Assembly (NCBI GenBank): GCA_017590115.1
Contig: JAGGNK010011225.1
Span: forward strand, 1,055,387 to 1,119,386
Source of the DNA: Montifringilla adamsi
Taxonomy: Eukaryota > Chordata > Aves > Passeriformes > Passeridae
Length of the DNA stretch: 64,000 nt
Direction of reading: 5' to 3'
Below are positions 47,526-59,473 of this stretch, piece after piece. Within the stretch, counting starts at the first letter, position 1. The number at the start of each line of letters is the position of its first letter. The notes under the pieces are model-generated. The model was given only the letters and a program-made list of their open reading frames with translations, ran no database searches and was not told the DNA's origin. The position numbers were made by a program, and so were the translations under genes.

Positions 47526-50042
47526 GAAACCTGGCAAGGAGTCCAACTCCAGTTACTTCACGCTATCTGGGAGAGTCAGTGTATCTGACAAGCATGTGGA
47601 CAGGTAGGATACTTGTCAGTTTGGTTTGAATCATACTGGAAAGTAATTCTGTTGAAAAATATCTCCTAAAAATAGACCTATAGGATTTCAGTATGAGATT
47701 AATTTTTGGTAAATATATTCTGGCAAAATTGGTCACCACAAATAAATTCCCAATTTATAAAGTTTTATGTTTCAGTTGTTCTTATATACTTTGTATTTGG
47801 CTATAAATTTGAGCATGGAATAAATCTCAATTTTTATCTACAAGCACACAACATCTAAGGAAGAAAACAGGAGCTGCATTCAGGTGCTGTGGTGTGACAT
47901 TGAAGCCTGCTGAGTGACTTGCCAGGAACAGCTCCTTCACAGTCAACCCCATGGGGAGAGGAGAGCACCAAGAACTCCACAGGAAAGGGTGGAAGTTCTT
48001 GGTAATGATTTTAAAATATGTGTGTTCTCAAACTTTCAGGTGTTCCCTGAGAGGCTGAGTTGCTAACTTAAATCTTTAGTAAGTAATATGCTTCTGTGAA
48101 GAATGTATGCAAAATAATGGAGAAATTTAGCAAGGACTTAATGCTTTCTGGGAAAGCCTGGAAAACCACATTGCATGGTAAGAGAACTGTTCAGGGCCCT
48201 GACAGACACCTGCTTCATGCAGTATTTTTTTTCTATGCAGAACAGTCCTCTTTTTAGCACAGGGTGTGACATATAACTGAGATGGTTTATGACAGAGTTG
48301 CTCAAAGGTGCAATTCTATACGTGTTTCTTTCCTGTCCAAATATATAATTTACAAAAAATAAACATAATTACATTTCAATTATTCATAGCAAATCTATTA
48401 GATATACTAAGTAGTTTTTATTTCCTGTGCTGTGGCTTTCACCATAGGCTATGTTAAATTTAATCATCTTAGGCTGTTAAGAGCATACACAGCAACATTT
48501 GCCACAATAACTTGACTGAGTTTTAAGCTACATTTAAACAGCTCTCTTCCTTAAGAGCTATTTGTATTCCCATTGTGTTTGCTGGATGAGATTTTTGCAA
48601 CAACGGAAATAAAAATATTGTAATAAAATATCTTTCTCTTTCAATCTACTTGTAACCTCTCTTACTTAAGGTTCCCTTTTTCCACACCACCCTTCAAGAA
48701 TTTAAATGATAATCTGATTTCTTCACTAAGAGCATCTACTGCAGTAGCTTAGGACATTGGTTTAGGAGCAGCTGGGAAAGGTCTCTGCTTTTCATCAGAT
48801 GTGACTGAAATTCATAATGGATATGTGTTTGCTATGAAGAGAAAAATAATCTCTGAACAAAAGCAGGTTGGGGTTTTTTTAGCTTTGTCAGTACCACACC
48901 AACATATGGACACTTATGGGCATTCATGTAATATTCCTCATTTGATTTTTGACCAGTTCAAAACTGTCTTTTAACAATAAACATTTATTAAATATTTCAG
49001 AAGCTTCAGATATGGGAAATCAGCTACTTGAACCATAAATGTGTGTGTGCATTTTCTGCTTGCAGTGAACAAATAGAAGATTTTAGTGCAAAGCCAGTAC
49101 ATTTTCTATGCTTGCAGTTTGATACATAACTGGTTGCATAAATGTGACCATATCTCTCCTTTAAGTGCATGAAGTAGGAAGTTCAGGGTAGCATTGCTGT
49201 AATTATGTCCCTGCTGATCTAATTGTCATCCAGTTCTCTGTGGAGCATATTGGACTTGGTTAGTGCTGTATGTTGGAACATACAAAAGAAAAGGTGTGGG
49301 GTTGCAAAAGATACTTGCTAGGAGTACAGTTCATTGCAAAATGTCAGGACAGCAAATGAGTCCTGACATACCTTGAAATCTTGCAGCAAAGCTCTCTTCA
49401 GTGCATAGATTCAAGCTGAACCTGACTGAGGCACACTCAGATTTATGAATTCTTTAAAGGTCCAGTAAGTTTGAACTCATTTGCAATTGAAATAAAGTGT
49501 TATTTGAAAGTCATTCTATAAAAGGGGAAAAAAATTAAGAAAGAAGAGCTTTTCTGCTGAAGAGACTCAGGCAATTAATTAAGCCTCTTCAGGAAATAGC
49601 ATAAGGGCTTACAAATAAATAGTGGTTATTATCAGGAACAAGAGCAGGACAGCGACATTACTTTCCTGTGACAAATTAATTGATTTTCAGAATTTTTTTC
49701 AAAGCATAATAATGTAAAAGCACTAGATATTTTAATAAGGAAGTAACACAAATTGTTTCATTAGCAGAGTGGATTTGTTACTGTACATTTATTTTTGTTT
49801 CTTTTGTCTTCTTGAGTGGAAATACCACCTCTTGCTCTACTAGAAAGTATAATTTTTCAAGGTTTCATTTTGAATGACTTTACAGAGAGTTACATGGGAA
49901 AAATGGGTGCAAAACCTGTTTAACCTGCATACCTGTAGAGTTTAAGATTCAATACAGATGGAAATGTTCCTCCTATTTTCTGATTTGAAAAAGTGGGGAG
50001 ACAAACAATTAGTAGCAGAGCTGTTATGTGTTACATGGGCTG

Positions 50043-50108
50043 TCAGTGATAAGAGCACTGGAGGAGGAGCATCAGTTCATCCACTGAACTGATGGATTCT
50101 GTCACTGA
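50043..50108. repeat. Inverted repeat / hairpin with nested arms
   Basis: CATCAGTTCA at 50070-50079 and TGAACTGATG at 50085-50094 are exact reverse complements separated by TCCAC. Outside them TCAGTGA (50043-50049) pairs exactly with TCACTGA (50102-50108). The arms could form an RNA stem or a small cruciform. No transcript is known here, so function is open. Confidence 0.9.
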
Positions 50109-50426
50109 TTTTCAGTCCACTGTTGTAGGAGGAGTTTAATCAGTATTATCTTTTATAGTGGCTATGGATTATTTTTGCATCTCTCAATGAATGCACTTTC
50201 AGCACTTTAAGTCAAAAGTTCTGTGTCACTGCAACCAGTTTACCAGTAGGATTCATTACACTTTATCTATCTTATAAGTTAGATTTGTCATCTAATTTAC
50301 ATATCCCTATGGTAAAAAGGGAATCTGTTAATTCCATGTTGCTGATAGACATTTATACAGAGTAGGATGAATCTCTGTGTGGAGATATCTCTTTCTCCCA
50401 CTGCCTACAGAAAGTGTGTGGACAAT

Positions 50427-50468
50427 TAGCTTAGACTAAGCACAATCTAGCTTAGACTAAGCACAATC
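50427..50468. repeat. Perfect 21-bp tandem duplication containing a dyad
   Basis: The unit TAGCTTAGACTAAGCACAAT plus C occurs twice head to tail with no mismatch. Each unit contains GCTTAG-A-CTAAGC, a six-base inverted repeat around one base. The identity of the two copies suggests a recent duplication. Confidence 0.95.
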
Positions 50469-53042
50469 TTTAAAGTTCATGCGATATGAATAGCATGCTC
50501 AGTACAGGTGAAATACCTATGATGTCCTGAGTACTTTTTGTCAGTATGTTCAGAATTTATTTTTTTTTGTGGATATAGGAAAAGCTGTTCACTACAAACC
50601 AGACTTTCTGTATTCCCAGAAATGCCTACTCTGCCTAGAGAAAATCTCTTTACCTGGATTGCTCTCAAAGTTAGAGATTTCACCTTGTGCTGGGAGAGTT
50701 TTTTTAATATTTTTTGAGTGTTTGAGAATGAACTGCAATGGTATGGAGAATGGACATCTGAAATTCTTTTCCATAGGACAAGAACTCTTTAGCTTTTAAG
50801 TTTCCAGAGGTTGAGAGCTTTGCTGGCTGCAGGACCATACTTCATCAGTAAAAATTGGTTTTATCTTTAAGATAAAACTTGGAAAGTTTTTTAGACCATC
50901 TGTCTGCTCTGTCAGGATTTATGTAGCAGCTTTATACCTTTTACTTTCCAATAATATAGCTCTTAACACCATCATTTATGAGAAGCCCAAACCATCTTTT
51001 AGGTATAGTTTTTATTAACGTCTTGGCCCCTGTTTTCATTATCTTGTATTAATTTTTAGTATGCTTCTTTCATTTTATTGTATTTAAACTTTAAATCAAT
51101 AAAAAACATAAAAGCTGTGTTGTTTGAGATTGGAGGAGCTGTCCAATTTTACTAGCCTCTTTGATGATATGATCTAAACCATAAGCTATTATCACCATTA
51201 TAGCCATAAGAAAATTTTATTTTTTGTTTTTATGGTGTGGTATATTTCTTTATTTGGAGAGAAACTATTAAAAATTCAATATGGCAATGTGGATTGACAA
51301 GCTTCATTTTGCAGTATTAAATTTAATTATATAAAACCTGAAGTTGCCCCATTAGAAGCCTAGGGATAATGTAAAGTACTTTTAAATTTGATATCTGTTG
51401 TAACTCTTGATGAAACATAAAAGTTAACAGTTTAAATAGGCCTTTTATTTCTTTAAAGAAATACTACAGCTCAGAAGAGTTTTGTGAGTTCTTTGTGTAA
51501 GCAGGAACAATTCTTAGCATTGTAGAAAAGAGCTGATATTTTATAAGGAAGAGTAAATGAGATGCATGCTTTAACAAATAGAAAACTGGTCCTGGTTTTT
51601 GGGTGTTTGTTTTAAAAACTATACAAAAAAGACTATGGAGCAGTTTATTGAACAAAACTCTAGTCATCTCTTGACATTCTTTCCCTGTTTTCCTGTTCAG
51701 GTATATTTGAATATTAGGAAATATTAATGAGAAATTAATTCAGTCAGGAAACCAGAATAACCATTTGACATATTTTTCACAATCCCACAGTATGAAAAAT
51801 GATCCTTGCAATATCAAATGCTTCTGGGGTAATATGTAGACAATTCTTTGATGAAAAATTAGGGTTGTTCTGTGGAGGAATGGGGGAATAACAAGCACTT
51901 TGGTGTCTCTAATGCACTCTGTGTTTGGTTTAAGCCATCTCATTAAATAACTTTTGAGACTGTAGTCTTGGATTTCATGCACAAAACTCAAATCTGGACT
52001 TGAAGGATGACATTACACAAGTTGTGTAGTGTTTCAAAGCAGGGATTTGGGTCTGGTCAGTCAGTGCCAGGAAGCAGAGTGCAGAAGTCTGGATGCCATT
52101 TAAATCTTCCTTAGTCTTGGAATTTTGATGTCTGCATTTTAATTAAGGTCTGTCTAGACTGGACAGGTACTAACATAAATGCCCAGCAAGCAGAACAGGT
52201 AGAGTCAAATGGCAGAGTGCCCCTCAAAGCTGCAAAACCTATGCATATCTGCTAATTTTACCATGGAACTTACTACAAAGGCAAACCTATTGGTGACACT
52301 GAGTGTCTAGATGACACTCAAAGCAGTTCAGTACTAAGTATTACAGCTGATTAAAGTGTTCAAATAATTTGATAATTTGAGAATGGTTTCTAAAAACTAC
52401 AAAATATTAGTTGTATATGGATTCCCTCCCGATAATTTTTGGCACTCCCCCTATAAATAATTAAATGCTGAAAGACTTTTATTGACCAGTAGCTAACAAA
52501 AGTTGACAGATAGGAGTAAAATGTGGTGGAAAAGCTTCCCAAGATCTGCTTTGTCCATTTATTCTCTTCAGCTTTGTCACTCAGCCATGACCATCATGAG
52601 CAAGGGATTGATTTGCATATGTAAGAAAAAATCCCTATTTTTAGGCAGGAATATTCCTGTTGTTTTCAATTGACTATGAGTAATAATCCTTGAAAACAGC
52701 TGCATGCATGGGAAACTTTCTCATGACAAGCAATTACTCCCCTCCAAGCTTTGCTTGTATTATCAGTTATTTTTTATTTTACTTATGAAGCAACAAAATA
52801 TTTATTTTATTCTATATGTTTTATGTATACTTATGCTTAAGTTTTCCTTGTAAAAAATGTAGTTTATATTCTATCTTTTCTTGTAGAGAGCTTACTTACC
52901 ATGTCTAGCTATGTCCCCTACATAGTGCAGAAAAAAATATTACTTTAAAAATTTTATTGGGAAAAAAAAATGGAAGCGTGGAAGTACTTTCTAATAAGGT
53001 CTAAATAATTTGTTTTAGTTACTTCATGACCAATAGGGAAAG

Positions 53043-53075
53043 GGAAAAAAAAAAACTACTTTTTTTTTTTTTTCC
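53043..53075. repeat. A11 / T14 hairpin-forming tract
   Basis: GGAAAAAAAAAAA and TTTTTTTTTTTTTTCC flank a CTAC spacer, giving an A-run facing a T-run with GG/CC at the ends. It could be a slippage product or the scar of small insertions. No element is recognisable. Confidence 0.85.
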
Positions 53076-55119
53076 TGTGTTTCTTTATTTTGCTGTAAAA
53101 ATGCATATGTGAGTTGAAGAGAAGATTTCAGATCTGCCACCAACCTCCTTTGTCCTCTTTCCAGCCCTATATTCACTGGCTTGTGCACACTTGTTGTTGT
53201 TATTTTGGAAGATTATGCTGATGGCAGCTTCATCTGCATTTGGTGACAAAATTTGGGCTTTCATGAACTCCATGCGTGTGAGAAAACATGGTCACTTCTT
53301 CATAAACTGCTCATAAGTTCCTATGCATTCCTAGCTGGGAATATTGGCACTATGCTACCGAGGGCGTGAGCACACCAGCACACTGACACTGTAGATATCA
53401 GCAAGAGCTGCTGGGGTGGTCTTTTGCTCGGTATTGTGGCAGAAACCCAGCACTGAGCAAGACAGCTCAGTTTTCAGAAAACAGAAGAGTTTTCTTGAAA
53501 GGGTCTCAGACACTCATCTGTAGGAACAAAGCATGTTGAAGTTTTGATTTAATAAGATCAATCATTCAGTTTGGTTTTTAGCTTGTTTTTAATTAGAAAA
53601 TTGTGTTCAGGCATCAACAGTGCCACAGAGATAGTGCAATCGGTGGTTACATATAAATACCTGAGGTTTATTTCTTTGGCAGTTGTGATTCTCTGTGCTC
53701 TCCTTTGATGGATGATCCTATTCTCCAATCACAAAATAGATCAAGACCATGACATACAGGATTCTCCAGCCTTGAGTCTTTCTATATTGTGAGTTATAAA
53801 CAGCTTTCTTTCCCACTTGAGAAATTAATATTTTTGTAGTAAAATGATGATCCCAACATTAGGTGAAAATTTTCTCCGTAGTAATGACACTAATACTTCC
53901 AGGGAGGAAAGGGTCATTGATTGTCAAATTAATTTTATAGTGTAATTTTTCTTGAACAGATTGCATTCTTAATAGTGAAATGAATCAGTGGCTTCTGATA
54001 ATCTCTTCATTCCTTTCTTTGATAAAGCAAAACTAAATGAGAACAGATTTGCAAACTCCTAAAATAAATACTTTAGGTTTTCCTGGATTAATAAAAGGAA
54101 ATAATTCTTTCTATCCATCTAAAATATATATTAAATAAAATAAGTCTGCATTAAGGTTGATGCCTTTTAGATCTAGGTTATGTTCCCTGCAAGAAAAAAA
54201 GGTTACCTTGATACCCTGAAGGTGAAGCCCTTGGATCACCTGCAATGAGACCTGAGATGTGGTCAGCCATTTGAATGCCATGGGATTGAGTCAGTCTTTT
54301 CCCCATAAATTACACATTTCCATAATGAATGCAGGACAACATTTCTGAATCAGTAAAGTTGCAACGGAAGCCTCTTTTCCAGGAACTTCAATTAAGGTGT
54401 CCTTATTCTGTCTCCATAGTCCTCTGCCTCCAGTGTCCCCCACAGCTGTCACTTTGTCACAAGCATTTCTGTTTTTCCACTGCAGTTCCTCAGAGGAAAT
54501 GCCTAGAAGGCATTTATACCTCTGCAGACATCTGAAGAGGTGATCTGCTCATTATCTTCCTCTCCCACATGCAGCCACTTTGCTGTTCTACAGAACAGCT
54601 TGTTAAGTTTGCATTCCAGAAACCTCTGGAAAGAAAAGGATTTACCTGTTGACTTTGGGTGTCTGCTGCTGTTGATGCTTCTGAAAATGTAACTAAGTTT
54701 TAATTGCCATAAAATTTACCTGTAAGTTAAGAGATGTGCATTATTTGAGATGCAACTTTGTGCATGCAGCAAAGGTGCATTTATTCATGATTCCATGTGA
54801 TAATGGAGGAGGAAGTAGCTCAGATGCTTTTTGTGATGACAATGTGACCCAAGGAAAGCAGAGCATGGCCTCCCAGTAAAACCCTGTATGTAGTTCATGT
54901 GTGCAGCATCAAAAGGTGTAGAGCATGGAGCCATCACCTGAGGTCCTGGGAAAAGCCCTGGTGCCACAGGGAGGAGCTGGGACAGGTACTGGGACTGCCA
55001 CCTCTTCAGAGCTCGGTAGCACGGTTTTACCAGGGACCCACACATTGGTGACCTGTAACTTCCTCCTAGTGGAAACAACTATTTACAATTTCATTGTTAT
55101 TCATTTTCTGTTTGAATAG

Positions 55120-55332
55120 AGTGGGGGAGTCCAAGGGACTGGTGTGGAAGGAGAGGTTGCTTTTTTCTTGGGATCCAGAGGGAGAAACTGTAAAAGTCTC
55201 AGCAGAGAGACCTACGGGTCAAGTGCTGAACTTGGGAGTGCAAGGAGGTACTGATGGTGGGAATGGCCTGAAGAGTGGGGGGATGGAGCAGGGCTTGCTA
55301 CAGCTCAGGGAATTATCAAAGTCATTAAAATG
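55120..55332 (+). other. Candidate 213-bp exon (speculative)
   Basis: A pyrimidine-rich stretch with TCATTTTCTGTTTGAATAG ends at 55119, and a near-consensus donor AAAATG|GTAAGTGG begins at 55333. The 213 bases between are GC- and purine-richer than the flanks, and the length is a multiple of three. One frame is open throughout, with the first base closing a codon. It begins VGESKGLVWKERLLFSWDPE and ends QLRELSKSLK plus two bases. The product is glycine- and charge-rich with no recognised domain. It does not match the phase of the exon-like segments at 9.5 and 30.0 kb. It could be coding, a lncRNA exon or chance. It is the longest splice-bounded open segment I found. Confidence 0.3.
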
Positions 55333-58267
55333 GTAAGTGGGAGAAATGTCTTGAAGGACAGTGAAAAAAAAGGAACAATTTATCCATCTTTTACATCTAT
55401 TCAGTCTTTCAGTCACTTTGAACTTTCTCAGTTTAAGAAGTTAAAGTGTTCCAATTCGTATTCACATAAAACCTGGATTTTTTTTTCAAGTTTCAAAGTC
55501 TTTTGATAATTGAGGTTTTGACTGATGTGAGCTCCTGTCATTCTGCTCTGTGAAATGAACATAAGGTTTCAGGTGTGGTATTTGCATCTAAGATTATTAT
55601 TGCCCTTGATAGCTGTATAGTACCAGAAACTAACTGTCATAAAATGTAGCAAATTAGGTAGAAATATATTTGCTGCATTGTTAATCATTACTGTATATTA
55701 AAAGTATACAGATAAGCAGGGCAGGCTTGTAATTCTGTTTTGTAATTCTCCAGCATAGGGAGTATATGAAAGTAAATAAGAACATATGGTTAAACTCCTA
55801 ATAAGATTAAAGACAAGAAAATATTGACAAATTTATTTGTTTACTTCTGGAATCTGTATCATGAAATTACACTCAGGTGAGATATCACTGATAGGCAATG
55901 AAGAAAAAAAGTCACATGGTAAGCTGGGGGGCCAAAGAGAAAATACCCTAACTTTGAGGTTTCTTGCTGGTGGGAGTGACACATAATCATTACTAACTAT
56001 ATTGCCAGCCTGAATCAACAGAGGTAACAGATGGAAATTGAGGCTCAAAACATCACAGTTTCCTTGATCTCACTTAGAAGAATAGTGTACAAGTATAGAT
56101 CTGAAAGACCTGTCTATGAAGCAGATTAATGTATTAAGCATCTGAAAAAGCACTTAGCAACAGTTTATTTAAAAAACTATTAGACACCCATGGACCTGTG
56201 TGCTGTGTTTTTCTCCCCTCTGCCTTTAAATAAATATGAAAAAGAGGAAATATTTGTAAATGTCTTATTTTAATAGAGTATGACAGTGTTTCTAAAGTAT
56301 TTTCTGATATATGACCTGCCATTTAGAGTGATTATTTTCCTGTATATGAATTGAAGTACTTAAAAAATATAAAGGAAATAGAAATTATGTCTAACCTATT
56401 TGTTTGAGATATAAGTATTAAAAAAGCCCAATGTGTGTATGCATAGATAAGGCCAAGGGTTCTCTTCTACTGTAGTTTTTCATATGCTTTTAAGCGATCT
56501 CAGCCGTCATATTTCCTTCTGAGATACAACTCTGTGAACTGTGATTAAAGTGCCCTAGCACATCTTTGAATGTGTTTGAATGAGAGGACAGTCAAATATG
56601 TATTATGCAAGGCCTAGGGGATCTTTCTTCTAAAGTTTTCTTTTTGACAACTTCTAGAACAGTAGCTGCTGACAATTATGTTATAAAGGAATAAATATGC
56701 TTTTTAGTGTTTACCTGGGGTTAGTGTATGGATGCTTGTGAAGGGATAGAAGTAAAGAGATGCTTCTAGAAGCATGCACAGCATAGAGAAGCAAGTAAAG
56801 CTTGCTCTGCTGTGGTAGCTCTGGGAGGAAGGAGAGAATCCTGTTGTGGCTTGTGGTCTGCTGCTCATAAGGGAGCTGACACACATACTCACATGAGCCA
56901 GAGCAAGAGATACACGTTTCAAAATGTTACTCACTGGTACAGAGCTTTTCATATCCTGCCCCAGGACTACATTTCTACTTTCTTTAACTATGTGTGACTC
57001 AAAAGACTGCGTTCGCTAAAAGGTGACCTTCACGGTATAAATGGATAACAAAACAGAAAAAGAACCCCCTCTTTTCCAAGGAACTTTCCAGAAATACACA
57101 GACTGAAAACAGACTGCAAGCAGGCTGAAATGGGGTGGGGGAACATGGAAATAAATGGGTTCAACACTTTGGTCTTTTAGAGAGTTATTGTCAGTTACCT
57201 AAGTTACAGTAACCCAGTGGACGTCTAATTTTGTTTGGGATGATGGCCCTGAAGGAGACACCATGTTTCAGCTCTGAATGTTGAAATGGAAAATGTTTGG
57301 ATTTGGGATCTGACATATTTACAAATATCTGCTATTCATTTTTCATCACCCTGGATCTGTCTAGATTTTAATTTCTTGAGCTACTGAGGCAAGGCTCTGG
57401 TCATCCTGTCTTTTGGGACATTTAACTCACTTAGATGAAAATGTCACCAAGATGGAAAATGAAGCCCTTAATAAAATTCACTCTCTTTTTGTTTCTCTCC
57501 TGGAAAGTATTTTGCTCATTACAAGTAGCTGCAGAAAGATTTTATTGCAGATACTTTGAGAAATACAATTATTGCTTGCAATTTACTGTTTGTTAATTAT
57601 TTTATCCAGACTCCTCTAATTATAAGCTTCTCTCCTTTTTCACCTATAATGATTCAGATAAAACAGATAACAATAAAATAACTTTTAACAAAAAGTACAG
57701 AATCCAATAAGTCAAGTGTACTTTACCACTAAAACAATGTGATAAAACTGGCTGAGATAAACATTTCCTGCATTATCATTATGGTATGCCCAGAGGAAAC
57801 AAAAAGATGAAACAACTCCATCTGTTTATAGACAACTTTTGTTTTATTAGAAAAGAATTTTGGGGACTTTAAGGTCACTGTAAAGAGAGGCACCAAAGAA
57901 ATGATGTTACAGTTTCCTCCTTCTACTGCTTCAGCATTGTGTCTTTAAAGAGCCTACAAAAAGGTCTCTTATTTGTATACTCTTACAGTGCAAGCCTTTC
58001 CCATAGAATTGTGGTAATAATCTACAGTGTTGTTGCAGGGAAATCCTCATTCTATCCCTTAAAATGCACTAGGCAGTTTAGTGCTCTTATAGGTCTCTTA
58101 ATCATAATATGTTCTCTCACTCTGTTCTCCTGCAACCCCTCCTTTAAATAGGATATAAATGTGTAAGGAGCTCTGAAGCTCCACAGGGGTTCTCTCTAAA
58201 TGTCCATGAATCAGGAGTGCTTATGCTGAGCCTGAAACCCAATGTTTGGTGTCTCTTTTCCTCTTGC

Positions 58268-58289
58268 TTTTTTTTTTTTTTTTTTTTTT
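58268..58289. repeat. Poly-T run (T22)
   Basis: An uninterrupted T run between TTGC and CTTCTG. It is a simple homopolymer. Confidence 0.92.
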
Positions 58290-58481
58290 CTTCTGTATTG
58301 ACTAATACTGAACTCATCAATTACAGTGTCTTAATCAGCACATAATTCCAATTGTGTAATTGAAATGGCAAGTATTCCTAATGTAAAAACGTGCAAGTAA
58401 GATCAAAAATTAAAACCTTGCATTATCTATACCTGGTTAAAGAAGGCACACATTTTCATTCTTAATGAAGCATGTATTTAC

Positions 58482-58524
58482 CTCCCTTGAAAATAAGGTC
58501 TGGCCAAGGTTCTAATGGTAAATT
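58482..58524 (-). other. Candidate 43-bp exon on the minus strand (weak)
   Basis: On the minus strand a T8-containing pyrimidine tract ending TGCATTCCCCCTAG gives a strong acceptor, and the donor is GGGAG|GTAAAT. Two frames are open across the 43 bases, one reading NLPLEPWPDLIFKG. The length is not a multiple of three. It is short enough to be chance and is listed because the acceptor is among the best in the window. Confidence 0.15.
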
Positions 58525-58879
58525 CTAGGGGGAATGCAGGAAAAAAAATAGCAGTGAGGTTCACACCTGTCTAAAAGCATCTATTGACACCTAAAAAAAC
58601 AATTGGAGAGTTGTCTTTTTTAACTTTTTCATTCATATAGGTGTTTCAGAACTTGTGTTGATGTATTCCACACTGAGGAGAGTTTTGTTTCCCTTGATTT
58701 GAGAATTTCTTTGAGAGCTGTGTACATTCAGTGTTTTAGCCTATCTCTTACCCTATTCTAAGCATGAATTTTCCCTTATATTTTTCAGAATGGGGCTGAA
58801 AAAGAAGCCACTTTAACAAGAATATTTTTTCCCCCATATTTAAACTGTATGGAATCTCAATTAGTAATCCAAAATAAGT

Positions 58880-59473
58880 TGTTGTACTGGTTCTGGCTGG
58901 AATGGTGTTAACTTTCTTCATAGCAGCCCCTATGCTGCTGTGTTTTGGATTTGTGACTAAAGCAGTAGTTCAGTGTTTTAGCTATTGTTGAGCAGTACTT
59001 CCATAACATTTTCTCTTTTCCTCACTCTTCTCTACAGCAATTAGGGTGATGAAGAGCAAGAAGTAGGGAGGGTACACTGCAGTGACAGGTGATGTCAACT
59101 GACCAGAGGGACATTAAAAATCACATGACATTGTGCTCAGCCATAAAAGCTCAGGGAAAGGAGGGGGAAGGTGGGAATACCTGTGCTAATGACATTTGTC
59201 TTATCAAGTGATTTCTACATATGATGAAGCCTTCCTTTCTAGGAAGTGACTACAGAGAGGTTTATGTAGTACCACATTGGCAAGTAGTACATAAATACCT
59301 TATTTTGCTTTGCTTTGCTTCTGTGTGTGGCTTTTGCTTTAGCTATTGAACTGCCTTAATCTCAGCCCTAAGGTTTCCTCACTTTTACCTTCTTGATTCT
59401 TTGTCCCAGCCCACTGTGGGGAAGTGAGCTAGTGAGTGGGTACCTAGCTGTTATCTATGCTCAAGCCATCCCA
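58880..59473 (+). mobile_element. Solo LTR, ERVL-like avian family, plus strand
   Basis: Begins TGTTGTACTGGTTCTGGC, followed by TGGTGTTAACTTTCTTCATA, TGTGTTTTGGATTTGTG, ATGACATTGTGCTCAGCC, a TATA-like CATAAAAG at 59142-59149, CATTTGTCTTATCAAGTG, TTTTGCTTTGCTTTGCTTCT and GGCTTTTGCTTTAGCTATTG. It ends near GCTCAAGCCATCCCA. This is the order of blocks in the avian ERVL-type LTR also found inverted at 31187-31760. The expected polyadenylation signal is decayed to ATTGAA. The flanks carry TAAGT (58875-58879) and TAGGT (59474-59478), a five-base target duplication with one mismatch, which supports both edges. No internal retroviral sequence remains. Confidence 0.92.

Larger units (their letters stand above)
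46647..58879. other. AT-rich single-copy sequence with small structured spots
   Basis: No gene is recognised. Features listed separately are a GATA-type repeat (47107), a hairpin (50043-50108), a duplicated dyad (50427-50468), an A-run/T-run hairpin (53043-53075), an exon-like segment (55120-55332) and a minus-strand exon-like segment (58482-58524). The GC-richer part of this stretch is about 54880-55340. I can name no repeat family here. Confidence 0.5.

Noticed and set aside
52900..52917. 18-bp minus-strand microexon between TATGTAG and ATG|GTAAGTAAG
   Set aside because: The donor is excellent, but 18 bases with one open frame and a mediocre acceptor are readily expected by chance.
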